From positions 1-6,746 of the forward strand of contig JAOZLU010000397.1 in NCBI GenBank assembly GCA_029934695.1: a stretch of 6,746 nt of DNA. Reading direction: 5' to 3'. Every line of letters begins with the position of its first letter. The first letter of the stretch is position 1. The position numbers and the translations under genes are program-made. Below the pieces are notes generated by a model. That model did no database searches, was not told the DNA's origin, and was given only the letters and a program-made list of their open reading frames with translations. The stretch comes from Desulfobacterales bacterium. Its GTDB lineage: Bacteria > Desulfobacterota > Desulfobacteria > Desulfobacterales > 4be13. Positions 1-6,138 of the stretch are shown piece by piece.

Positions 1-600
1 CAAAATCCCGTTGTTCCTGAGCGATCATCCCCAGTTGGTGATAGGTGGCCGCAGCGCCGTGTTCGTTGCCCTGCTTTTCGTTAATAACCAGAGATTTGCG
101 ATACCATTTTTCAGCGGTCTCAAAATCCCGTTGTTCCTGAGCGATTCTCCCCAGATGGTGATAGGTGGCCGCAGCGTCGTGTTCGTTGCTTTGCTTTTCT
201 TTTATAACCAGAGATTTGCGATACCATTTTTCGGCGGTCTCAAAATCCCGTTGTTCCTGAGCGATCATCCCCAGTTGGTGATAGGTGGCCGCAGCGCCGT
301 GTTCGTTGCCCTGCTTTTCGTTAATAACCAGAGATTTGCGATACCATTTTTCAGCGGTCTCAAAATCCCGTTGTTCCTGAGCGATTCTCCCCAGATGGTG
401 ATAGGTGGCCGCAGCGTCGTGTTCGTTGCTTTGCTTTTCTTTTATAACCAGAGATTTGCGATACCATTTTTCGGCGGTCTCAAAATCCCGTTGTTCCTGA
501 GCGATCATCCCCAGTTGGTGATAGGTGGCCGCAGCGCCGTGTTCGTTGCCCTGCTTTTCGTTAATAACCAGAGATTTGCGATACCATTTTTCAGCGGTCT
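1..600 (-). repeat. Perfect 240-bp tandem repeat (2.5 copies) of paired 40-aa TPR units
   Basis: Five 120-bp units lie at 1-120, 121-240, 241-360, 361-480 and 481-600 in the order A-B-A-B-A. The three A copies are identical at every base, as are the two B copies. A and B differ at 9 bases, giving five amino-acid changes (Met/Arg, Gln/His, Gly/Asp, Gly/Ser, Asn/Lys) and three silent ones. Each unit encodes a TPR of the type (A)TYHQLGMIAQEQRDFETAE followed by KWYRKSLVINEKQGNEH. A sixth, diverged unit occupies 601-720 (NIAYRQRDF in place of MIAQEQRDF). Because 120 is a multiple of three, copy number can change without breaking the frame. The array continues past the left edge, so total copy number is unknown. 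Confidence 0.97.
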
Positions 601-3217
601 CAAAATCCCGTTGTCTATAAGCGATATTTCCCAGTTGGTGATAGGCTGTCGCTTGATGTTCTTTATTTCCAGAAGCCTTATTCGCCTCTGCAAGACGATG
701 AAACAAATCAGCAGCGCCTTTGTAGTTGTGTATATTCTGGGCATACACCGCCAATGCCTGAAGTAATGCCCTGAAATATAAATCCATGCCGAGCCGCTCT
801 GCTTCATTCATGGCATGATAGAAACTTGCGCCAAAGATGTGAAACCCGTCACGTTGCTCATGCAGATGACGTGGCGCAAGATTATCCGCCAACGTACCCA
901 TGACACCCGTAAACGCATGTGCCCATCGGTCCCGGACAGTTTCGGATTCCGCCCCTGAAACTTTCATTCGCAGATACCCGGTCAGTGCGGGATGCAGTTC
1001 AAAAATCCCCCTTCTTTTTACATGCAGAAGTCCCATTGTGACCAATGTTTCACAAAAACGGTCAATCTGCTCCCGTGTTTGCTCCGCATCCGCTTCCTTC
1101 AGCATTCCTTCAAGAAAACCCATATGCACAAACCGCTCATGCAGTGCCAAAGGAACCAGCAAAGGCCGCAGATCAGAAGGCAGTGAGTTTTCGGCAAATT
1201 TCAGGGTGGCATGGAGACGCTCATGGGCCTCATCGCCTTTCAGATCAAGGGAATGCAGATTGGACTGAAGCGCAGCCGCCACTGCCTCCGGAGATTCCCT
1301 TTCAAGCGCAGGCAGAATCACCCGCATGGACAGGGGATGCCCATCCAGCATCTCCATCAGTTTAGCCAGATTCTCATCTTCCCGGTCAATCTTTATGCCC
1401 GGTTCCCTCAGAATCTCATCAAGATATGCCCAGCGTTCTTCACCCTCCAGCCCGTGAATACCGATCTTTCGTCGCTCAATTCCCAGCCAGTCCTCTTCGC
1501 TCCGGCTGGTGACAATCACTTTGGTTTCACCGCCCCGAAGCTCCCGCAGAAATCTCAGCAGAAGTTCCCGGTCATCCCCTGAAAGATAGGCATCCACAGA
1601 TGTTCCGGGAATGCCCCTGACCACCTCGCAATTGTCCCATACAATCAGAAACCGGCGTTCCCTGAAGACTTTTGCCAATGCGCTGATCTTTTCCTCAATT
1701 GTGCCCGAAACAGCAAACTGATCCCCGAATATCCTCTCGCCCATGCGATTGATCACATATTCCGCATTCCGGATATTTTCCCTGTCCCACCCGAACCAGA
1801 AACAGCTCTCTCCCAGACCGTCAGTGTCATTCAGCCATTTCACAAAACTGTTTGCCAGTGTGGTCTTTCCCACACCTCCCAGACCATGAATCAGAATGGC
1901 GGCCGCTCTCCCGCGCATGGCCCGTTCCAGTTCCAGCAGGGGACCGTCCCGGCCGATAAATCCGTAAGGCGTGTATTCCTCCCGGACCTCTTCCGGCAGA
2001 CGGGAAGTGTCGGATGCGGCCTTCTTCTTTGCCTGTCTGGCAAAAGAAAAATCAAGCGGTTCCTGCTGATACACCACCGGCACAAGCCAGTCACCAAGTG
2101 GGAACCGGCCCCGGGCGCATATCCGCTCAGGATGGGCAAACATCTCCTGACGACCGGCCCGGGCAGCCTGAGCCATGTCTCCGTTTTCAAACAGGCGTCG
2201 GTAAAAAGCGGGCAGAAATGTCTGCGCGCCGCTCACATACAGGGAATACGCCATTGCCACCACACTCCGGATTCCTGCCTGCAAAAATGATGAGGCCACA
2301 GATGCAAAGGCATTCCGGGCATATTCGTCAATCATCCCGGACTGACACGCGTTCATCACCACCGCAGGCACGGCATATTCCCGCAGCAGGGAACTGAGTT
2401 GCTCCGCACGCACAGGGTCCGGTTCCCCATCCCTGTTTTCAAAAATCAGACAGCCTTCCGGTCCTCTGAATGTGTATCCCGAACTCTCTCCGTCCGCAGG
2501 CAGCTCAGTGTATGCGCCATGCCCGTCAAAATGCAGGATGTGATAAAAATTCCGATGGGTTCTGAGATGCTCCCGCAGATTGTCAAGGGTCGGGGGACGC
2601 AGAACATGAACCTGTGCAGGCAGATGGTGCTTTTCAATCAGTTCCACCAACGGGCGCGAGATGGAACGGTATGTCACATCCTTTTTGTATGGCCGGGCTG
2701 TCACCAACAGGATATTGACCTGATCCCTGGGAAGTTTGTCCGAAAGCGAAACAGGATCACGCAGATCATTGAGCCGGCGTTCAATCTGACAGGTCTGGGC
2801 AAGAAATCCTGCCTGATGATCATGCAGGGCCTCCCACGGCCATGCCAGCACACGCGGGTCATCACTGGAAATTTGCAGGTGGAGGTGTTTGTAGCCGTTT
2901 TTTGTTGCACCATCAAACATTCTGCCGCCTTCCCTGTTTCCGAACAGGGCATCAAATGCATCCTCTCCCCATTTTCGGAGGGCATCCTGAACATCATCGG
3001 CAACATCGGTGAGCGGCGGGAAGGGATAGTCCAGAAATGTTTCAAGATACCACCTCAGTTCATTCATCAGATCTGTGTTCGGGCGTTTCTTCACGGGAAA
3101 ACCGACGGGCGAGGGAATGACTGAGGGTTTGGGGGTGCTTTTGCCGTCCTTCAGACGGAATACCTGAAAACTTGCAGGCTCTCTGCCGGTGATGTGACGG
3201 ATAATCAGAGTATTCAT
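1..3217 (-). CDS. CHAT peptidase - NB-ARC/STAND NTPase - TPR protein (C-terminus beyond left edge)
   Basis: Seen: an open frame from ATG at 3217 runs without a stop to the left edge (1072 codons). An in-frame TGA eight codons upstream and a good AGGA 7 nt before ATG fix the start. Residues ~90-400 are a CHAT domain: 'WPWEALHD', then the catalytic pair His233 (HFDGHGAY) and Cys291 (VVMNACQSG). Residues ~420-640 are an NB-ARC-like P-loop domain: Walker A GLGGVGKTT (Lys451), Walker B FLIVWDNCE (Asp528), sensor VTSR (Arg572) and GHPLS (Pro628). A helical linker follows, then 40-residue TPRs from ~833. Known of the families: CHAT is a clan CD, caspase-like cysteine peptidase; STAND NTPases switch and oligomerise when their repeat region senses a ligand. 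Inferred: an intracellular sensor whose trigger, bound by the TPRs, activates proteolysis, perhaps causing cell suicide on infection. No signal peptide or membrane segment is seen. Neither substrate nor trigger can be read here. Confidence 0.93.
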   Translation of the reverse strand, partial: MNTLIIRHITGREPASFQVFRLKDGKSTPKPSVIPSPVGFPVKKRPNTDLMNELRWYLETFLDYPFPPLTDVADDVQDALRKWGEDAFDALFGNREGGRMFDGATKNGYKHLHLQISSDDPRVLAWPWEALHDHQAGFLAQTCQIERRLNDLRDPVSLSDKLPRDQVNILLVTARPYKKDVTYRSISRPLVELIEKHHLPAQVHVLRPPTLDNLREHLRTHRNFYHILHFDGHGAYTELPADGESSGYTFRGPEGCLIFENRDGEPDPVRAEQLSSLLREYAVPAVVMNACQSGMIDEYARNAFASVASSFLQAGIRSVVAMAYSLYVSGAQTFLPAFYRRLFENGDMAQAARAGRQEMFAHPERICARGRFPLGDWLVPVVYQQEPLDFSFARQAKKKAASDTSRLPEEVREEYTPYGFIGRDGPLLELERAMRGRAAAILIHGLGGVGKTTLANSFVKWLNDTDGLGESCFWFGWDRENIRNAEYVINRMGERIFGDQFAVSGTIEEKISALAKVFRERRFLIVWDNCEVVRGIPGTSVDAYLSGDDRELLLRFLRELRGGETKVIVTSRSEEDWLGIERRKIGIHGLEGEERWAYLDEILREPGIKIDREDENLAKLMEMLDGHPLSMRVILPALERESPEAVAAALQSNLHSLDLKGDEAHERLHATLKFAENSLPSDLRPLLVPLALHERFVHMGFLEGMLKEADAEQTREQIDRFCETLVTMGLLHVKRRGIFELHPALTGYLRMKVSGAESETVRDRWAHAFTGVMGTLADNLAPRHLHEQRDGFHIFGASFYHAMNEAERLGMDLYFRALLQALAVYAQNIHNYKGAADLFHRLAEANKASGNKEHQATAYHQLGNIAYRQRDFETAEKWYRKSLVINEKQGNEHGAAATYHQLGMIAQEQRDFETAEKWYRKSLVIKEKQSNEHDAAATYHHLGRIAQEQRDFETAEKWYRKSLVINEKQGNEHGAAATYHQLGMIAQEQRDFETAEKWYRKSLVIKEKQSNEHDAAATYHHLGRIAQEQRDFETAEKWYRKSLVINEKQGNEHGAAATYHQLGMIAQEQRDF

Positions 3218-3224
3218 GGGACTT

Positions 3225-3229
3225 TCCTC
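3225..3229 (-). promoter_or_regulatory. Ribosome binding site of the CHAT-STAND gene
   Basis: On the minus strand AGAGGAAAG lies just before the ATG at 3217, with 7 nt between AGGA and the start codon. This spacing is near ideal. Together with the in-frame stop just upstream it fixes the start. Confidence 0.75.
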
Positions 3230-3289
3230 TTTCTGGTGTCATCTGCATGGATTGTGTGTAAGAAAAGGATTTTTTTGATGCAATTTCTG

Positions 3290-3318
3290 AAGATTTCATG
3301 AAGTAGGGGGAAAGTCAA
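3290..3318 (-). promoter_or_regulatory. Possible sigma-70-like promoter for the CHAT-STAND gene
   Basis: The minus strand has TTGACT (complement of 3313-3318), a 17-nt spacer and AATCTT (complement of 3290-3295). The -35 box is good and the -10 box is poor (three of six matches). It would give a leader of about 65 nt. The G-rich patch overlaps the -35. This is pattern matching only. Confidence 0.3.
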
Positions 3319-3345
3319 TGGGGTGGAGGGAGTATTCTGAGGGGG
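3306..3345 (+). other. G-rich patch with four G-runs (possible quadruplex)
   Basis: Plus-strand G-runs lie at 3306-3310 (5 G), 3320-3323 (4 G), 3328-3330 (3 G) and 3341-3345 (5 G), separated by 9, 4 and 10 bases. AGGGGGAAA occurs as a direct repeat at 3305-3313 and 3340-3348. Two of the loops exceed the usual 7-nt limit for stable quadruplexes, so folding is uncertain. It lies on the template strand upstream of the STAND gene, over its possible -35 box. Confidence 0.3.
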
Positions 3346-3449
3346 AAAATTGTCTGTGGTAAACTGTTCAGAGTCGGTAATTCAGGCAAATATCCCTCAT
3401 CTCAAAATAAAAAAAAGGAGCCATGCGCCAACATGATTCCCTTTTCAGT

Positions 3450-3531
3450 CTGTTTCAGACAAATTGTTTTCGGTATCCGGTAAAAAGCTGAGTCATTGTT
3501 AAGGATGGAACACGCTATCTGTCTGAAACAG
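3450..3531. repeat. 12-bp perfect inverted repeat with 58-bp interior
   Basis: CTGTTTCAGACA at 3450-3461 is exactly complementary to TGTCTGAAACAG at 3520-3531. The right arm abuts the start of the dispersed repeat at 3517. It could be a long-loop stem in RNA, a pair of protein binding sites, or a mobile-element end. No target-site duplication is visible. Confidence 0.6.
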
Positions 3532-3670
3532 TATAAAGTTTGAAAAAGCACCATTTTTGGCCCTTAAACAGCCATTTTTGACACCGAAAAGGGCTGTTTA
3601 AAAAATTCCCTGAAGCAGCATTTTTGTCAGGCTGCCTGTTTCATACCCGAAAAGGTGCGTTCAAGCCTTA
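3517..3670 (+). repeat. Dispersed intergenic repeat, copy 1 (left of the operon)
   Basis: This stretch matches 6478-6637 in the same orientation. The core 3561-3661 aligns with 6526-6627 with six substitutions and one single-base gap, about 93% identical; the flanks match less well. Most differences are transitions. The core contains a strong hairpin (3564-3601). The motif CCGAAAAGG occurs twice (3584-3592 and 3647-3655), each after a CAGC(C)ATTTTTG box, so the core seems to be an internal duplication. It encodes no evident protein and resembles a miniature or REP-like element. Confidence 0.85.
3564..3601 (+). other. Strong hairpin within repeat copy 1
   Basis: TTAAACAGCC (3564-3573) pairs perfectly with GGCTGTTTAA (3592-3601). 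After a single A-G mismatch, TTTT (3575-3578) pairs with AAAA (3587-3590), leaving the 8-base loop TGACACCG. In copy 2 the ACAGCC/GGCTGT and TTTT/AAAA stems are kept (6533-6562), and the outer stem is weakened by wobbles and one mismatch. No T-run follows on either strand, so it is not a classical terminator. Confidence 0.65.
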
Positions 3671-3765
3671 AAAATGCCCGCAACGTCATCCTGAAATCCG
3701 AATTTGTTTTGATCAACCTTATATTTTGTCGGGAGTAAAATTTTAATCAAAGATATCCCCATTTT

Positions 3766-3924
3766 TTAAACTGTCTGAAGATCAGGCTCATCTTTGAATG
3801 CCAAAAAATAAAGATATTCAGGTGCGATATCCGCACCGTTGGCCCATGCGTCCTGGAAATCGTATGTGAAAAGGCTCACGCAGCGCCATGAGGCTGTGAA
3901 GTCAGCCCTGTCATCCCGATCAGA
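3766..3924 (-). pseudogene. Coding-like remnant, unidentified
   Basis: Seen: a minus-strand frame of 52 codons ends at TAA 3766-3768 and is bounded upstream by TGA at 3925-3927. Its translation is protein-like and reads in part WRCVSLFTYDFQDAWANGAD, then IAPEYLYFLAFKDEPDLQTV. It has no ATG; a GTG (3877-3879) is the only plausible start and has no clear ribosome binding site. A second minus frame just upstream (about 3876-3980) also reads like protein, including NPSFRQVRHEVADLIG. Inferred: this may be one decayed gene tail broken by a frameshift, lying directly after the nuclease gene, or a conserved non-coding repeat that only looks coding. I do not recognise the family. Confidence 0.25.
3821..3837 (-). 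terminator. Weak terminator candidate downstream of the operon
   Basis: GGTGCG (3821-3826) and CGCACC (3832-3837) form a 6-bp GC-rich stem with a 5-base loop. On the minus strand it is followed, after 8 bases, by TTTATTTTTT. The gap between stem and T-tract is longer than usual, and the site is 150 bases past the nuclease stop codon, so this is only a candidate. Confidence 0.25.
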
Positions 3925-3984
3925 TCAGCAACTTCATGCCGCACCTGCCTGAACGAAGGGTTAGGCCAATTTTTTCAAATAAAA

Positions 3985-4554
3985 TCAGAAAGTAATTATT
4001 CTATTTTTCTTTTTCTTATCTTTCCTTTTCCTGTTGTTAAGTGGAAGACATTCACCACGCAAAAATTTTGCAAAATCTCCAGTTTTCGCATTGTAAATAT
4101 AATTGTCTTTAAATTCTTTCCTTAATTTTTTTTGATCCGCTTCATGCCTAGTAGGTGCAGACCCATGATGACCGATAAGAAATGCCTGCAATACATGATT
4201 CTTGGCTACTTTCAATTTTCGTTTGAGAGTGTTGCAGGTATTTATAACCTGATCGGTTCCATGATGAAGGTCTTTTTTATTATCTTTTAACTCCACAAAG
4301 CAAAGTACACGTCTGTCTTCCTTTGCATAAAAAACTAATAAATCACAAACAGGTTGTCCTTCCTGTTTTCCCCATAATAAATTTCTCAACCCGCAATTCC
4401 CACAATTGGAATGTCCCTTTGAATTATCATCAATGCAGAAGAATAATATTGTTTCTCCTGTTTGAGGGATAATTTCCACAAATGTCTTATTCTCCCGAAA
4501 TTTGTTCATGCCCGGCAACAGACAGGAAGTGAAAAGCAGGTTTTCAAAAAGCAT
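3985..4554 (-). CDS. Putative PD-(D/E)XK-type nuclease partner of the ATPase
   Basis: 189 aa; family not recognised. Seen: the central block VCDLLVFYAKEDRRVLCFVE followed by LKDNKK places Asp71, then Glu88-x-Lys90 on two predicted beta strands, with Gln102 in the next helix (GTDQVINT). That order and spacing fit the PD-(D/E)XK nuclease core, with metal ligands D and E and catalytic K. An upstream CGNCG (Cys51, Cys54) could bind metal. The C-terminus is strongly basic (RKRKDKKKK), suitable for nucleic-acid contact. There is no signal peptide or membrane segment. It starts 10 nt after the ATPase stop with GGAG 5 nt before ATG, so it is the second gene of the operon and probably translationally coupled. 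Met16 is a possible but less supported start. Inferred role: the nuclease effector of an ATPase-controlled defence pair. The fold call rests on motif reading alone. Confidence 0.8.
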   Translation of the reverse strand: MLFENLLFTSCLLPGMNKFRENKTFVEIIPQTGETILFFCIDDNSKGHSNCGNCGLRNLLWGKQEGQPVCDLLVFYAKEDRRVLCFVELKDNKKDLHHGTDQVINTCNTLKRKLKVAKNHVLQAFLIGHHGSAPTRHEADQKKLRKEFKDNYIYNAKTGDFAKFLRGECLPLNNRKRKDKKKKNRIITF

Positions 4555-4559
4555 AAGAA

Positions 4560-4563
4560 CTCC
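4560..4563 (-). promoter_or_regulatory. Ribosome binding site of the putative nuclease gene
   Basis: GGAG on the minus strand sits 5 nt before the ATG at 4554, wholly inside the 10-nt gap after the ATPase stop codon. This supports choosing Met1 over Met16 and implies coupled translation. Confidence 0.7.
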
Positions 4564-4564
4564 G

Positions 4565-5992
4565 TTATCCGATTAATTTTGAATAAATTCCTGAAATATC
4601 CTGTGATACATCACTGAATGTTTCCCAGTCAATGTCTCCGTCCTCATTTAAAATATTAATCGCTGTATTGTCTTCAAACAAGTAAACAGAGACATCATCT
4701 CCTGATATGAAAGCGTTGCTTTGCTCCAGGTAAAAATGCTCACTTAATTCTTCCACTTTGTCACATTTTTTTGCTCGTATCAGATTGCCAAGGTGATCAA
4801 TGATATACGGGCTGTGCGTTGTAATCAGAACATACAGTCCCGAATTTATAAGCATTCCGATCAGCTCGGTTATTTCAGCTTGGGCAGCCGGATGCAGGTT
4901 CATCTCCGGTTCATCAATAATCATCAGGTCACCAGGTTTGGCGAGATATTTCAGGTAAAGTGCAAGAGGTGCAAGTTCTTTGACCATGGAGGAAGATACT
5001 TTCATTTCCAGGTTTGTTTCTTTCGACGGTTTATAAACGAGTTCGACTTTACCTCCGTATTCCTCATCAAAGCTGATATTTCCTGACAGAATCTCATTTT
5101 CAAGCAAATTTGCCAAATTTATATATTCTGTAATTTCAGGCTCTTTCAATTCCCGGGGTTTTCTTTTAAAATGTTTCATCATTGATGATCTTATCATTGC
5201 CAAAAAATATCTCACCGGTTCGGAAAGCCATAGTGCTGAATCATTATTTTCCTCAGCATCTTTTGTCTTAATCTTTTTTCCATCATTATTCTGGCTGATC
5301 GGAGGTAATGGCAAAGTTATAAATGCTGTTCGTTCAGTTGGAAAAATGGGGGTATTTGAAAACAATGCATTACGAACAGCATTGAATGTGACTGAAATTA
5401 CGAATTCTCTGATTTCTTTATCAACAATAGGCTGCGGAATATCTTCGATATTTTGAGTTTCAGATTTTGTGTAAAAGTACAGGTCATCAGATCCTTTTTC
5501 TTTCAAAGAACTGATTAGTATGTATGAACTTTTTTGAACACCGAGAGACATTTCTCCTTTTATCTGGGATTGTTTTAATTTGTTGATAATCACTTCATAA
5601 AAATTATCAGTCAGGTCTGCATGAATATTAATATTTTCAAAATTAACCCGTTTTGTTGCAAAAAAACTGTCTAACCAGATATTAGCCGATTTGGCTATTT
5701 CGTTAATATAAATTCCGGCATATTTCTTTATAAATTCCGGCAAATTAATTTTAGCATTCCCCTTTTTGACACATTGCCCGATTGCGTCCTCAACAGTATC
5801 ATACCTGTAATCTGCCCTACCTTCTATATATGATTCTATATAGTGATTATATCCGTAAGGTCCTAGTATAGCTGCAATAGTATATGCAGTCCATGTTTTG
5901 CCTGTACCGTTTTCGCCAACAAAAACAGTTAATGGTTTAAGCTCTATATCAGCTTTTTCAATAATACCTAAATTTTGTATTTTAAATTTCAT
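4565..5992 (-). CDS. OLD-like / AAA_21 ABC-type AAA ATPase
   Basis: 475 aa, cytoplasmic. Seen: N-terminal strand MKFKIQNLGIIEKADIELKP then Walker A GENGTGKT (residues 26-33, Lys32). A long helical insertion spans about 60-330 and includes PTERTAF (218-224), a motif shared by AAA_15/AAA_21 proteins. A signature-like SSSMVKELAPL (333-343), Walker B LMIIDEPEMNLHP (Asp360, Glu361) and H-loop ITTHSPYI (His393) follow. The last 80 residues show no TOPRIM acidic motif, so unlike true OLD nucleases or GajA it has no built-in nuclease. Known: such ATPases form head-to-tail ABC dimers and, in systems such as Septu, PARIS and Gabija-like modules, gate a nuclease or toxin. Inferred: it controls the nuclease-like protein encoded 10 nt downstream. 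The gene is visibly more AT-rich than the STAND gene, consistent with separate acquisition. Confidence 0.93.
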   Translation of the reverse strand: MKFKIQNLGIIEKADIELKPLTVFVGENGTGKTWTAYTIAAILGPYGYNHYIESYIEGRADYRYDTVEDAIGQCVKKGNAKINLPEFIKKYAGIYINEIAKSANIWLDSFFATKRVNFENINIHADLTDNFYEVIINKLKQSQIKGEMSLGVQKSSYILISSLKEKGSDDLYFYTKSETQNIEDIPQPIVDKEIREFVISVTFNAVRNALFSNTPIFPTERTAFITLPLPPISQNNDGKKIKTKDAEENNDSALWLSEPVRYFLAMIRSSMMKHFKRKPRELKEPEITEYINLANLLENEILSGNISFDEEYGGKVELVYKPSKETNLEMKVSSSMVKELAPLALYLKYLAKPGDLMIIDEPEMNLHPAAQAEITELIGMLINSGLYVLITTHSPYIIDHLGNLIRAKKCDKVEELSEHFYLEQSNAFISGDDVSVYLFEDNTAINILNEDGDIDWETFSDVSQDISGIYSKLIG

Positions 5993-6007
5993 AAAATTTA
6001 CTCTTAT

Positions 6008-6012
6008 CTCCT
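6008..6012 (-). promoter_or_regulatory. Distant Shine-Dalgarno of the ATPase gene
   Basis: AGGAG on the minus strand lies 15 nt before the ATG at 5992, longer than optimal. A weaker AAGAG is closer to the start. The ATG is still preferred because the protein begins exactly at the conserved first beta strand of the ABC ATPase fold. The spacing may keep translation low. Confidence 0.45.
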
Positions 6013-6021
6013 GGTATCTTA

Positions 6022-6138
6022 TCAGCGCTGTTTCTGCTCCATCCCCAGTCTTTGGATGCCCTGATATAATATTTCCGGTTTGCAGTTTTTACACCCGTAT
6101 TCCGGCAGACTGAATTTCCGATCTGACGGTTCAGTCAG
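6022..6138 (-). other. Short CxxC coding-like stretch upstream of the ATPase
   Basis: A minus-strand frame of 38 codons ends at TGA 6022-6024, 29 nt before the ATPase start. It is bounded upstream by TAA and has no ATG at its beginning (first codon CTG); the only internal ATG is near the end. The translation reads LTEPSDRKFSLPEYGCKNCK, then PEILYQGIQRLGMEQKQR, with a CKNC pair like a zinc knuckle. It may be the tail of a decayed gene, a peptide with a non-standard start, or chance. A possible ATPase promoter falls inside it, which argues against a co-transcribed gene. Confidence 0.2.
6066..6094 (-). promoter_or_regulatory. Possible promoter of the ATPase-nuclease operon
   Basis: TATTAT (complement of 6066-6071; five of six matches to the -10 consensus) lies 17 nt from a poor -35, GTGTAA (complement of 6089-6094; three of six). 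A weak -35 with repeated sites just upstream would suit an activator-dependent promoter. The leader would be about 65 nt. Confidence 0.25.

Larger units (their letters stand above)
3218..3984. other. Intergenic region between STAND gene and ATPase/nuclease operon
   Basis: About 770 bases without a convincing gene. It contains the RBS and possible promoter of the STAND gene, a G-rich patch, an inverted repeat (3450-3531), copy 1 of a dispersed repeat (3517-3670), and a coding-like remnant (3766-3924). A 22-codon plus-strand frame (3423-3491, starting MRQHDSLFSLFQT) follows AGGAG by only 2 nt, too close for normal initiation. Its LFxxLFQT start faintly recalls the N-terminus of DUF2887/Rpn-type proteins, so it may be a relic or chance. 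No tRNA or clear terminator with an adjacent U-tract is seen. Confidence 0.6.

Noticed and set aside
1..720. CRISPR array
   Set aside because: The regular repeats are 120 bp with no unique spacers and encode in-frame TPR units, so this is a protein repeat.
11..766. A 251-codon plus-strand frame through the tandem repeats
   Set aside because: It is the antisense shadow of the TPR-coding strand. A 120-bp unit without a stop in one frame stays open through every copy; the minus frame has clear TPR residues in phase with the CHAT and NTPase motifs.
900..3124. Several plus-strand frames of 100-240 codons across the STAND gene
   Set aside because: They oppose a gene with intact domain motifs, have unusual composition (rich in Pro, Arg, Ser, His) and show no family motif. 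They arise from the high-GC codon use of the opposite strand.
3060..3299. A 79-codon minus-strand frame starting at 3299
   Set aside because: It overlaps the start of the STAND gene in another frame, is low-complexity in character and has no good ribosome binding site. The STAND start at 3217 has a strong one.
3840..3970. Integron attC site (GTTAGGC / GCCTAAC near 3960 resembles a core site)
   Set aside because: Only one core-like box is present. No matching RYYYAAC/GTTRRRY partner lies within the usual 60-140 bases on either strand, and no integrase is seen.
4793..5086. Plus-strand frame opposite the ATPase C-terminal domain
   Set aside because: Shadow of the Walker B/H-loop region on the minus strand; it has no motif of its own.
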